Positions 17,609-28,171 of a stretch of DNA of 64,000 bases are shown here, in pieces. The stretch covers positions 62,001 to 126,000 of the forward strand of contig NZ_JAIOAO010000008.1 in NCBI RefSeq assembly GCF_021190955.1, written 5' to 3'. A model generated the notes under the pieces. That model was not told the DNA's origin. It saw nothing but the letters and a program-made list of their open reading frames with translations, and searched no databases. The stretch's first letter is position 1. Every line of letters begins with the position of its first letter. The position numbers and the translations under genes were made by a program. Origin of the DNA: Parachryseolinea silvisoli. GTDB taxonomy: Bacteria; Bacteroidota; Bacteroidia; Cytophagales; Cyclobacteriaceae.

Positions 17609-18988
17609 TTAGTTCTTTACGAGGCGTACAGTTTCCATGGACGCATAACGGCGCCAGATCTGCAAGGTATAGATGCCCGTGGGCAGATCGAAAGGAAACG
17701 TCAGTGCCTGGCCTTTCACACCCTGCACATTGACGAAACGGGTCCTTACGATACCGTTCCCATCGACCACCAGGATGGCGTTGAAGAATACGTTGTCTTG
17801 GTTCGGTGTAATTGTCAGCACGTTTCCGGTCATCGGGTTCGGGTATACCGAGTAGACGCCGCCCGCCGCAGTTGCCACTGTAATGGTGAACGACTGGCGG
17901 TAGGTGCCTGTACCGTTCGCCGCCTGCAGCTGTACGGTATAGGAGCTTTTTTCGGTCAGCGCGCTGGCCAGTACAAGCTGGTTGTTCACCACGCTGAACT
18001 TCGCGTTGTCGTAAGCGCCCGATACCAGGGTGATCGTTACCGGTGCTGTGCCGTTGGCCGCAACGTTGCCTACCAGCGTGCCGGCAGGAGCGCCCGAGGC
18101 TACACCTGTGCCGCTTAGGGTAATAGATGTAGGAGCGACGTTGTTATCAGGAGGAGGCACTGTGCCGTTCTTCGGGTGCGACTTCATCCAGCCGAACCAG
18201 TCTTTGTTCACATCGCTGTTCGTCCAGTTATAGTAGGTAGTACCGGATATGGTGCCCGTCCACTGTGCAAACGTTTTCCCCGTGCCGTTGTACACTTTGT
18301 CCCAGGCAGAGTGACCCAGATTTACGTAGGCCGTGAGGCGAGCGCGTTTCGAGTCAAGTTTATAGACCGCGTTGTGAAAGTTCTGAACAGCGGCGATCTG
18401 GTTAGGCGTATAGTCTGCCGTGCCCTGGTGAATCCATACATATTGATTGTTGGAAACAATCTGCGATGCCTTACTGATTGCACCGTCGAGGTTGGTCGAC
18501 ATGGGCGTGAAGGTCGAGAACCCTTGATACGTGCTGGTATTTCCGACGATAAAGTCACGGATACCGTAACCCCCCGAGGACAGACCCGCCATGTGTTGCT
18601 GGTTCAGGTCGATGGATGTCTTATAATAGGTCTTCGCCCATTCTACGAATTTAGCGATACCGTTCGTGCCATTCCAATATCCGCTGGCATCTTGCGGAAC
18701 CAACACGATAAAGTCCACACTGTTTGTTTTCAGCCAGTTAGCGATCTGACGGTTCATCAGCGTCTCCAATGAGCTGCTGGTACCCGTACCGACTTCACCC
18801 AGGCCATGCAGCCAGAATAGCACCGGATACTTTTGGGTGGAAGAATAGTTGGGTGGCAGATACTCGATGTAACCCTTAGGGTTAGCGCTGCGAGTGTTGA
18901 TGGGTACTTTGGTAAGTTTACCTTGCGCGAAAACGACAACTGCTGAGCAAAACAGCCAACAGATCAAAAACAAAGATCTGAGTTTCAT
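17609..18988 (-). CDS. Secreted esterase 4 of the array, T9SS C-terminal domain
   Basis: This 459-residue protein starts at the ATG at 18988 with a signal peptide (MKLRSLFLICWLFCSAVVVFAQ). The alpha/beta-hydrolase motifs are GLSSGGYGIRD, HQGTAD and GHSAW. The acid-loop aspartate is kept although the two residues before it differ from copy 3. The middle Ig/cadherin-like domain and the T9SS tail (VYPNPMTGN...ASMETVRLVKN) match copy 3 closely. It is the first gene of the array in transcription order and is followed by a strong terminator, so it is expressed alone. A gene-free stretch of almost 1 kb lies upstream. The ester substrate is unknown; plant cell-wall or polyester bonds are only guesses. 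Confidence 0.87.
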   Translation of the reverse strand: MKLRSLFLICWLFCSAVVVFAQGKLTKVPINTRSANPKGYIEYLPPNYSSTQKYPVLFWLHGLGEVGTGTSSSLETLMNRQIANWLKTNSVDFIVLVPQDASGYWNGTNGIAKFVEWAKTYYKTSIDLNQQHMAGLSSGGYGIRDFIVGNTSTYQGFSTFTPMSTNLDGAISKASQIVSNNQYVWIHQGTADYTPNQIAAVQNFHNAVYKLDSKRARLTAYVNLGHSAWDKVYNGTGKTFAQWTGTISGTTYYNWTNSDVNKDWFGWMKSHPKNGTVPPPDNNVAPTSITLSGTGVASGAPAGTLVGNVAANGTAPVTITLVSGAYDNAKFSVVNNQLVLASALTEKSSYTVQLQAANGTGTYRQSFTITVATAAGGVYSVYPNPMTGNVLTITPNQDNVFFNAILVVDGNGIVRTRFVNVQGVKGQALTFPFDLPTGIYTLQIWRRYASMETVRLVKN

Positions 18989-19468
18989 TTTTTACCTTCT
19001 CCTCTTTTAACTTATGAGGGGGCCAGTGGCACAGTCTTTTACAGACCAAACTGTCACACTGTTCATAATGGTTGATATTTTTTTTGTGCACGAAAGCAAC
19101 CCATCTGACATCCGAACCGTTATCCCTCTTACAGTTCGAGTATCCGACGAAAGGCTCTATTGCTTTCGCGATACAAACATACCACACGAAAGCCCTTGCT
19201 TCCTTCTCTTTATCGATGAGCTGAATAATTAGGCATGATACTATCAGAATAGCGCGATGAACTACATCACGCCTCACAACACCAACACCACTTGTGTAAA
19301 ATGATTTTGTCGCTCACAACGCCGTCACAATACGACGGACATCAACACTTAACAATTTAATTACATCTGCTCAAACACCGCTATATTCATTGCTAAACAA
19401 CTGACAGTACAGTGTTTACGAACGTGTTCTTAAAGCAATTTTCAACACCGTTTTTAGCGTTCTACAAA

Positions 19469-19509
19469 TATACCTTGTGACGAGCGAGGGAAGCCAGACA
19501 CAAGGTATA
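19469..19509. promoter_or_regulatory. Perfect 11-bp inverted repeat with 19-base spacer
   Basis: TATACCTTGTG (19469-19479) is the exact reverse complement of CACAAGGTATA (19499-19509). No poly-T follows on either strand. The spacing suits a protein-binding site with two half-sites about three helical turns apart, or a long-looped RNA hairpin. Confidence 0.4.
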
Positions 19510-19937
19510 GATGTATGTTCACAAGCACTCCGTCGAGTATCTGATGAACATGTATACCTCCTCATCTTAAAACTCCATGCCAACCGGGGCAATCTGCACA
19601 GCAGCCGTCCCTTTTAACTGAGCAAGTGGTGAAATGGATGAATGTTGTGGAATTTTTCTACATGTATGGTGGAAAACCAGAATCAAAAAGTTAATAAATG
19701 ACGCTTAAAAAATCAGGCCGAGCGTGTCTACTCCGAAATTTCCCGGAGGCCAGCCGTGGTAAGATCTAACCGCTGCTGGAAACGTGTGCGCTGCTTTTTG
19801 CGCCCGACGACACAAGAGCAAAAACATACAAAATCCGGTCATTCGTTTATAAAACAAAATTTACAACGGCAATTAACACTCGTTACAGAATTAATAAACA
19901 CCGTTTGCCCCTCATTATCCGGTTGGCGACTTTTCTT

Positions 19938-19945
19938 TATCTTTG
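19938..19945 (+). promoter_or_regulatory. -7 box of the ABC-F gene
   Basis: TATCTTTG is a perfect TAnnTTTG and lies 22 bases before the ATG. No TTTG at the usual 17-23 base spacing was found; the nearest TTTG is at 19904-19907. Confidence 0.5.
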
Positions 19946-19964
19946 CAGCTTGATCTTCCCATAA

Positions 19965-21585
<1,621 letters not shown>

Positions 21586-21587
<2 letters not shown>

Positions 21588-21673
21588 AAACAGTGTGCGT
21601 GTGGCGTGTGAAAGCGTAGGAAAAATACAGAAAACTTGTATTCGCTCTCACACGCCACACTCACATTGTTTTT
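21586..21673. terminator. Long repeat hairpin between convergent genes, full copy B
   Basis: The left arm 21586-21618 (starting AAAAACAGTGTGCGTGTGGC) and the right arm 21641-21673 are reverse complements with 4 differences in 33; the spacer is 22 bases. Each end carries an A5 or T5 run, as in a bidirectional terminator. The stop codon of the ABC-F gene (21585-21587) overlaps the left edge by two bases, and the stop of the hybrid regulator gene (21661-21663) falls within the right arm, so the last codons of that gene are made of repeat sequence. Confidence 0.8.
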
Positions 21674-24600
21674 CCGGCACCTTTTTTCAGCGACGTCACA
21701 TAGTCTTTTGGCGTCATGCCATAGTGTTTCACAAACGTCTTGGTGAAATACGACGGTGTGTTAAATCCTATCTCGTACGCGATCTGCGTGATATTAAGCT
21801 CCCCCCCCAACAACAAGGCCAGGCCTTTCTTCATGCGGATGGTGCGGATAAAGTCGTGTACTCCCTGACCGGTCAGTGCTTTGAACTTGGCGTACAATAC
21901 CGTGCGGCTCATGTTCGTCAGCTCGCTGATGCGTGTGTGGTCGAGGGACTGATCCGACAGGTTGTCCTCCACAAAGGCTACCACTTTTTGCAAAAAGGCT
22001 TCGTCGAGGTGGTTTACCGTGTGGCCCTCGGGATATAACGACTCGCCTTGCTCGAACCACTGCCGGAGGTTCTCCTGGTGCAGCAGGAAATTGACGATGA
22101 GCTGAAACAATGCCTGCCGGCGTACGGGCTTGGTGAGATAGGCGTCGGCACCGGCCTCGTACCCCAGCAGCTCGCTCTGCTCGGTACCCTGGCTGGTCAG
22201 CATAATGACGGGTATATGACATGTGGCCAGGTTGTTTTTGATACGCGCGCAGAAGTCCGCGCCATTCATCACGGGCATGATCATGTCGCTGATGATGACA
22301 GCCGGTTGTTCTTCCATAGCTATTTTGATCGCGGCCGCGCCGTCTGCTGCCTCCACCACACCAAATGTATCGGACAACAACAACCGCAGGTAATTACGTA
22401 CTTCAGCGTTGTCGTCTACGATCAGTACCCGTCGTCCCTGCAGGCGCCGGGTATTGACAGGCTTGTGCGGCGGCTGGGGTATTTCACGAAACGGCACCGC
22501 CGGTATGACAGCCGTTGCAACGGATGGCGCCAGACGTGCGGGCGGCAGGGTGATGGTAAAACATGTGCCTTGTGGGGCATTGTGCCGGGCGGCGACCGAG
22601 TGTACCGCCAACGTGCCCTGATTGGCGGCAATAAACTCGCGGCAGAGCAATAACCCTAATCCAGTACCCGTCTCGCCGTCCGTACCTGGTGTGCTTTGCT
22701 GTACGCCGCTGCACCATTGCTCTAATTGCTCCGGTAAAATACCCACCCCCGTATCGGTAATGCTGAGTGCTACCGCCTCTGCCTGTTGTGCTGCAGCGAT
22801 GGCAATACATCCACCGGCTGGAGTGAACTTCACCGCGTTACTCAGCAGATTGCGCACCACGGTGTCGAGCATGCGGTAGTCTGCGTGCACGCCAAGTGAA
22901 GTATCAACGTCTACGGTAAGCGTCAGCGATTTCTGGCGCAGCTGTTCTTCCAACAGTGTGGTGTTGTCCAGTACGAGGTCGTGCAAACGTATATCCGACG
23001 GGGTGTGCGGCACATTACGGCTTTGCGTACGGCCCCAGTCCAGCAGGTCTACCAACAGCTGATGTACCGATGCCGCCGACCGGCTGATGTGCAAAATTTG
23101 CTCGTACAGCGCCGCCGGGCTCAGCGTCGTAAACCGCTCGCGCACCAACTCGGAAATACCCGCCAGCGCCTGCACCGGGTTCTTAAGATCGTGTGCCAGA
23201 ATGGAAAAGAAACGATCCTTGGTACGGTTGGACTCTTCCAGCGCTTGCACGGTCTGTTCCAATGTATGATTCTGGTCGACGATCCGCTCCTGCTGCCGCA
23301 AGATCTTGTCTGACTGCCGCGTAATCTCACCGTTGAGCAGCTCGAGCGTTTCATTCTGTAAACGTACTTCTTCGTTTCGTTCCAATAGCGAGGCATTGCT
23401 TTCCGTCAGCTCTTGCGTACGACGTGCCACTTCCTCTTGCAGCAGGCGGTTGCGCGCGCGGATGCCGGCCAGGCGACGGTAAAAGATCCAGCAAACAACA
23501 CTGCTCAGAAATACGAACAGCGCAACACGAAACCACCACGTTTTCCAGAAGGGTGGTGTCACGATGATCTCGAGCCGGGCCATTCGGGCCGACCACACGC
23601 CTTCGTTGTTTTGGCTGCGCACATAAAGGGTATACGTGCCCGGGTCCAGGTTTGTATAGGTAATGGTGTTGCGCGCGCCGATGTCGTTCCACCCGGCATC
23701 AAAGCCCTCCAGCCGGTAGGCATAACGTTTCTTTTCCGGGTGTGTATAATTCAATGACGCCACTTCAAACGACAACACCGATTGGTTGTAGGGCAAGCGA
23801 ATGGTTTGGGTCTCGCCGATGGCCGCGTGGAGTATGCCTTCTTCGCCCGGCGCGGCGATCGCCGCAGACTGATTCATGACCCGGAAGGCTGTAAAAATGA
23901 TCGGCGGATCGTAGGACACGTCTGCCATGGCGTCAGGATGAAATTCGTTGTAGCCATTCACGCCTCCAAAACACAACGTGCCGCTGCGCGTACGACAGGA
24001 GGCCCCCGGCCGGAACTCCGCCGATTGCAGGCCATCGGCCACCGTGTAATTCCGGAATACGCGGGTGGCCGGATCAAAGCGAGCAATGCCCTGATTGGTA
24101 CTGATCCATAAATAACCTTTTGCATCTTCCTGGATGCCGGCTATACCTTCGTCGGGTAGACCTTGCGGAGTACTGTACTGCTGCCAGTGTGTGCGTGTAG
24201 CGTCCAGGCGATGCAAACCGTTCAGCGTACCGATCCACAGCGTGCAATCATCGCCCTCGTGTAAGCTCGTGATGTGATTGTTGGTAAGACCACTGCTTTC
24301 CCCGGCACGAAAGTGTTGTACGATCCGCCCCTGGCGACGGTCGAATTGCACCAGGCCCATGCCGTCAGAGCCCGCCCACAGGTAGCCCTGCCGGTCTTCT
24401 ACTAAAACTGTAATATTAGGAATGTCGGCCACGCGCCGGAACGCTTGCTGCTGCGGCAAGTATAGGTCGAGACCACCCCAAAAAGATCCCACCCACATGT
24501 TGTCGTCCGAGTCGCGGCACAAGGCCCACGTGTTGTTGCTGCTGATCGTGTTGCTATCAGCCGCCTGGTGACGAAAATAGGTATAGCCGCCGGTGCGCGG

Positions 24601-25953
24601 ATCAAGGCGCGTGATGCCCGCGCCCCACGTGCCCATCCACAAGGTGCCGTCGGGCGCCTCGCACAAGCTCAGGATGTAGTCGCTGCCAATGCTTCGCGTA
24701 GCCTCGGTGTGGCGAAAGTGCCGGAACGTGCCGCGCGCGCGGTCAAAGAGGTTCAGCCCGCCGCCATCGGTCCCCACCCACAAGTTGCTGCGGCTATCTT
24801 CATATACTACAGACACCGTGTTATGGCTGAGGCTGGACGCATCCGGATGATACTGATAATGGTTGAACTTGTGCGTAGCGTCGCTAAAGAAATTTACACC
24901 TCCCGCGTAGGTACCTACCCACATGTTACCCTTCGCATCGCGATACAGGCAGTCGATGGAGTTGTTACTCAGATTGGTATCGTGTCCTTCACCGCGCTTC
25001 ACTTGCTGTACCGTGTTTGTCGCGCGGTCATAGATACAGATCCCCTCGTTCTCCGTGCCGATCCAGACATGACCGTCTGCATCTTCGGATATAGACAGTA
25101 TATAGTCGTGTGCCAGCGCGGGCCCACGCCGTGTATTTTTGCGCAGCGCGCCCAGACGACGGGTAGTAAGATCCAGGTAGTTTACACCGCCTCCATAGGT
25201 ACCGGCCCACAATACCTGACGGCTGTCTTCGAACAAGTACCACACCTCGTTGGACGTAAGCGTGCCGGGATCGTGAGGGTCATGCCGTAGTATTTCAAAG
25301 TCATCTGTTTCCGGTCGGTATAGATGCAGTCCGCCAATGACGGCAATCCACAGATTGCCCCGGCTGTCTTCCAGCACATGCCGGACCGAAATACCGGCGA
25401 GGCTATGCGTGTTGTTTGCGTCCGGCATATAGTGCCGGATCGCTCCGCTACGCGGATCAAGACGATCCAGGCCCTGATCTTCTGTGGCGATCCAAAGACG
25501 GCCGTGCACATCGAAGGTCAGCGCATTGATCACATTGCTCGCCAGGCTCTGCGGGTTGTTGACATCGTGCCCATACCGCGTAAAGGTTTCCCGCCGCCGG
25601 TCAAACCGGTTTACGCCGCCGCCTTCCGTGGCGATCCACAAATTGCCATCGGCATCTTCCACTATGTCACGGATAATATTATTGCTGATGCTCGCGGTGT
25701 CGGCGGGATCGTTTTTATAGATTGTAAAGGTATAGCCGTCGTAGCGGTTCAAGCCATTGCGTGTGCCAAACCACATCAGCCCGCGGCTGTCCTGGTAAAT
25801 ACGCGACACCGTACTTTGCGAGAGACCATCGGCCGTGCCCAACGGTCGAAATCGCCAGTCGGCCGGCTGTGCATATATACACACAGCCGTCATGCACAGT
25901 ACTATACCTACCCGCAACGCGGTGAGCGCATATACAAGGAAGTTTCGGTTCAC
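21661..25953 (-). CDS. Hybrid two-component sensor kinase/AraC-type regulator (HTCS)
   Basis: The 1430-residue protein has a signal peptide, two seven-bladed Reg_prop beta-propellers (about 30-690; many xGNLWIATxGGGxNRFD repeats) and a Y_Y_Y domain (about 715-790). A transmembrane helix (near 800) and a coiled coil come next. The HisKA phospho-acceptor is AHDLKN (near 918), followed by a HATPase domain (DTGVGI, GTGLGLLL). The receiver domain has its aspartate in IISDMIMPVMNG (near 1221), and a C-terminal AraC helix-turn-helix follows (ITQIAYEIGFNTPSYFTKTF, about 1330-1420). Such proteins sense oligosaccharides in the periplasm and activate polysaccharide-use genes. It diverges from a GH20 gene, its likely target. 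The start is a GTG; no ATG precedes the signal peptide in frame. A -7-like box lies 6 bases upstream, so the mRNA may be leaderless. Confidence 0.93.
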   Translation of the reverse strand: MNRNFLVYALTALRVGIVLCMTAVCIYAQPADWRFRPLGTADGLSQSTVSRIYQDSRGLMWFGTRNGLNRYDGYTFTIYKNDPADTASISNNIIRDIVEDADGNLWIATEGGGVNRFDRRRETFTRYGHDVNNPQSLASNVINALTFDVHGRLWIATEDQGLDRLDPRSGAIRHYMPDANNTHSLAGISVRHVLEDSRGNLWIAVIGGLHLYRPETDDFEILRHDPHDPGTLTSNEVWYLFEDSRQVLWAGTYGGGVNYLDLTTRRLGALRKNTRRGPALAHDYILSISEDADGHVWIGTENEGICIYDRATNTVQQVKRGEGHDTNLSNNSIDCLYRDAKGNMWVGTYAGGVNFFSDATHKFNHYQYHPDASSLSHNTVSVVYEDSRSNLWVGTDGGGLNLFDRARGTFRHFRHTEATRSIGSDYILSLCEAPDGTLWMGTWGAGITRLDPRTGGYTYFRHQAADSNTISSNNTWALCRDSDDNMWVGSFWGGLDLYLPQQQAFRRVADIPNITVLVEDRQGYLWAGSDGMGLVQFDRRQGRIVQHFRAGESSGLTNNHITSLHEGDDCTLWIGTLNGLHRLDATRTHWQQYSTPQGLPDEGIAGIQEDAKGYLWISTNQGIARFDPATRVFRNYTVADGLQSAEFRPGASCRTRSGTLCFGGVNGYNEFHPDAMADVSYDPPIIFTAFRVMNQSAAIAAPGEEGILHAAIGETQTIRLPYNQSVLSFEVASLNYTHPEKKRYAYRLEGFDAGWNDIGARNTITYTNLDPGTYTLYVRSQNNEGVWSARMARLEIIVTPPFWKTWWFRVALFVFLSSVVCWIFYRRLAGIRARNRLLQEEVARRTQELTESNASLLERNEEVRLQNETLELLNGEITRQSDKILRQQERIVDQNHTLEQTVQALEESNRTKDRFFSILAHDLKNPVQALAGISELVRERFTTLSPAALYEQILHISRSAASVHQLLVDLLDWGRTQSRNVPHTPSDIRLHDLVLDNTTLLEEQLRQKSLTLTVDVDTSLGVHADYRMLDTVVRNLLSNAVKFTPAGGCIAIAAAQQAEAVALSITDTGVGILPEQLEQWCSGVQQSTPGTDGETGTGLGLLLCREFIAANQGTLAVHSVAARHNAPQGTCFTITLPPARLAPSVATAVIPAVPFREIPQPPHKPVNTRRLQGRRVLIVDDNAEVRNYLRLLLSDTFGVVEAADGAAAIKIAMEEQPAVIISDMIMPVMNGADFCARIKNNLATCHIPVIMLTSQGTEQSELLGYEAGADAYLTKPVRRQALFQLIVNFLLHQENLRQWFEQGESLYPEGHTVNHLDEAFLQKVVAFVEDNLSDQSLDHTRISELTNMSRTVLYAKFKALTGQGVHDFIRTIRMKKGLALLLGGELNITQIAYEIGFNTPSYFTKTFVKHYGMTPKDYVTSLKKGAGKTM

Positions 25954-25958
25954 GTTGT

Positions 25959-25966
25959 TAAAGATA
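25959..25966 (-). promoter_or_regulatory. -7-like box of the hybrid regulator gene
   Basis: On the minus strand this reads TATCTTTA, matching TAnnTTTG in 7 of 8 positions, and ends 6 bases before the GTG start. Confidence 0.35.
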
Positions 25967-26106
25967 ACCTGTATAGTGGCTCCTCAAAATCACACACGCG
26001 CACATGTTGCGATATTTACAGCAATGGTACTGGGAAACGATTGAGATTGCGGACGGATGTACCAAAAAATGGGACGCTCCTACACCGCTCGGGCCGTCGG
26101 AATGTG

Positions 26107-26114
26107 TAGCTTTG
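26107..26114 (+). promoter_or_regulatory. -7 box of the hexosaminidase gene
   Basis: TAGCTTTG is a perfect TAnnTTTG, 31 bases before the ATG. No good -33 TTTG lies at normal spacing, which would fit a promoter that needs an activator such as the divergent hybrid regulator. Confidence 0.5.
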
Positions 26115-26145
26115 ATCAAGATCATATCCTAACCCTTTTCGCAAC

Positions 26146-28059
26146 ATGACGCTCCACTTACACCGGCTGACGGCCATCATATTCTGGGCCTGCTGCAGCA
26201 CGACTGCGCCGGCTCAACAACCACAGCTCCCCATTATTCCCACGCCGGTCGCGGTGAAAGCCGGCACCGGCACGCTGACGCTGACCGCACAAACAACGCT
26301 GTCGATACCCGCCTCACAACCCGCGGTAGCGGCTGTCGGCGCTTACCTCGCCAACGCCTTGCGTCCGGCCACAGGCATCGAAGTAAAGACAGTCACTACG
26401 GCGTCCGCCGCCGGCATCCAATTTCAGCTTCTGAATCCGCAAAATACCCAGCTCGGCAAAGAAGGCTACACCGTGGACATCACGACCACACAAGCCGTCA
26501 TTCGCGCCAACACTGCCGCCGGGCTTTTCTACGGCGTGCAGACACTCCTCCAACTGCTACCCCCTGCTGTCGAAAGCAAGACGCGCGTCAACGGTGTCGC
26601 CTGGACGTTGCCCGTCGCAAGCATAACCGACTATCCACGCTTTGGCTGGCGCGGCATCATGCTCGACGTAAGCCGTCATTTCTTTACCAAAGAAGAAGTC
26701 AAAGCATTCATCGACCAGATCGCCCGCTATAAATACAACCGCCTGCACTGGCACCTTACCGACGACCAGGGCTGGCGCATGGAGATCAAAAGCCTGCCGC
26801 GCCTTACCAGCGTGGGCGCCTGGCGCGTGCCGCGCTACGGCCAGTGGGGCACGCACGAAGCGCCGAAGCCCGGCGAGGCGGCCACCGACGGCGGCTTTTA
26901 TACCCAGGACGAAATACGCGAGGTGATCGCCTATGCACGCGAGCGTTTTATCGAGATCCTGCCCGAGATCGACGTGCCCGGCCATAGCATGGCTGCCCTG
27001 GCTGCATACCCGGAGCTGTCATGTACTCACGAGCCCGTGATGGTAAACCCCGGCAGCCACTTCTCGACCTGGCACGGCAACGGCAAGTTCACTATGCACA
27101 TCGACAACACCCTGAACCCCTCCAACGAAAAGGTATACGAGTTTCTCGACAAGGTCTTTACCGAAGTCGCCGCGGTCTTTCCGTTCGAGTATATCCACAT
27201 GGGGGGCGACGAATGTTATAAGGGCTATTGGGAAAAAGATCCCGGCTGCCAGGCGCTCATCAAAAAGCTTGGCATCAAAGACGCGCATGAGCTTCAATCC
27301 TACTTCAACAACCGCGTGAACAAGATCGTGACGGCGAAAAAGAAAAAGTTGATCGGCTGGGATGAGATCCTCGAAGGCGGGCTCGCACCCGGCGCCGCCG
27401 TCATGAGCTGGCGTGGCACAGCCGGTGGCGTTGCCGCCGCCAAACAAAAGCACCCGGTAGTCATGACCCCCAACGAAACGTGCTACCTCGACCTTTACCA
27501 GGGCGACCCCGCTATCGAGCCACCCACCTACAGCCACGTGCGCCTGCGCGACAGCTACCACTACAATCCCGTACCGGCGGGTATCGATTCAACATTGATC
27601 CTCGGTGGCCAGGGCAACTTGTGGACGGAGCAGATTCCCACAGTACCGCAGATCGAATACATGGTATATCCCCGCGCCTTTGCGCTGTCGGAAGTATTTT
27701 GGTCGCCACAACCGTCGCGCAACTGGACCGGGTTTGTTAGCCGGGTTGAGCAACACTTTGAGCGGTTTGATTTTGCGCGCCGTAATTATGCACGGAGTAT
27801 GTACGACCCGATCATTGGCGTTACGAAGAATGCAGCGGGGCGTCTCGTGCTGAAGCTTGAAACGGAAGTTGCTGGATTGGATCTATATTATACCCTCGAC
27901 AATACGTTGCCTAATCAATATTACCCGCTGTATAAAGGTCCGATTGAGTTGCCGGAGGGAACTGATCTATTTCGAGTGATTACGTATCGGAACGGGAAGC
28001 CCGTAGGGAAATTAATTTCGATTACTGCCGAGGTGTTGGAGAAGCGGGTTGGAAAATAA
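26146..28059 (+). CDS. Beta-N-acetylhexosaminidase, glycoside hydrolase family 20
   Basis: The 637-residue exported enzyme has a signal peptide (LTAIIFWACCSTTAPAQ). It contains a GH20b domain (about 25-150) that helps orient the substrate, and a GH20 barrel (about 155-510). The catalytic pair is D355-E356 in HMGGDECYKG; substrate-binding blocks include GWRGIMLDVSRHFF, YKYNRLHWHLTDDQGWRMEIK, LPEIDVPGHSMAAL and MSWRGTAGG. The C-terminal 80 residues form a beta-rich CHB_HEX-type domain (LDLYYTLDNTLPN). It removes terminal GlcNAc or GalNAc from chitin fragments, N-glycans or peptidoglycan using the substrate's acetamido group. It lies opposite the hybrid regulator gene, which probably controls it. 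There is no T9SS tail; the protein is likely periplasmic. Confidence 0.95.
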   Translation: MTLHLHRLTAIIFWACCSTTAPAQQPQLPIIPTPVAVKAGTGTLTLTAQTTLSIPASQPAVAAVGAYLANALRPATGIEVKTVTTASAAGIQFQLLNPQNTQLGKEGYTVDITTTQAVIRANTAAGLFYGVQTLLQLLPPAVESKTRVNGVAWTLPVASITDYPRFGWRGIMLDVSRHFFTKEEVKAFIDQIARYKYNRLHWHLTDDQGWRMEIKSLPRLTSVGAWRVPRYGQWGTHEAPKPGEAATDGGFYTQDEIREVIAYARERFIEILPEIDVPGHSMAALAAYPELSCTHEPVMVNPGSHFSTWHGNGKFTMHIDNTLNPSNEKVYEFLDKVFTEVAAVFPFEYIHMGGDECYKGYWEKDPGCQALIKKLGIKDAHELQSYFNNRVNKIVTAKKKKLIGWDEILEGGLAPGAAVMSWRGTAGGVAAAKQKHPVVMTPNETCYLDLYQGDPAIEPPTYSHVRLRDSYHYNPVPAGIDSTLILGGQGNLWTEQIPTVPQIEYMVYPRAFALSEVFWSPQPSRNWTGFVSRVEQHFERFDFARRNYARSMYDPIIGVTKNAAGRLVLKLETEVAGLDLYYTLDNTLPNQYYPLYKGPIELPEGTDLFRVITYRNGKPVGKLISITAEVLEKRVGK

Positions 28060-28065
28060 CGGTGC

Positions 28066-28090
28066 TGAGACTGGCAGCATGCCAGTCTCA
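28066..28090. terminator. Perfect 10-bp hairpin after the hexosaminidase gene
   Basis: TGAGACTGGC (28066-28075) and GCCAGTCTCA (28081-28090) flank a 5-base loop, 7 bases after the stop. No poly-T follows, so it may act as an RNA-stabilising 3' hairpin or be a copy of the palindrome seen at 2035-2051. Confidence 0.5.
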
Positions 28091-28137
28091 AGCCTCCGCC
28101 CCGACAAACCGGGAATAAACAGGCGGGTTTAAGGCTC

Positions 28138-28166
28138 GCACCAGTTACTTTACGCGCAACTGGTGC
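28138..28166. repeat. 9-bp inverted repeat between convergent genes
   Basis: GCACCAGTT (28138-28146) pairs with AACTGGTGC (28158-28166) across 11 bases. It lies between the ends of the hexosaminidase gene and the minus-strand hypothetical gene, as a shared 3' structure might. Confidence 0.4.
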
Positions 28167-28171
28167 ACGTC

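Noticed and set aside
18918-19277. 119-codon minus-strand ORF upstream of esterase 4
   Set aside because: It overlaps the signal-peptide end of esterase 4 in another frame and has no promoter or family.
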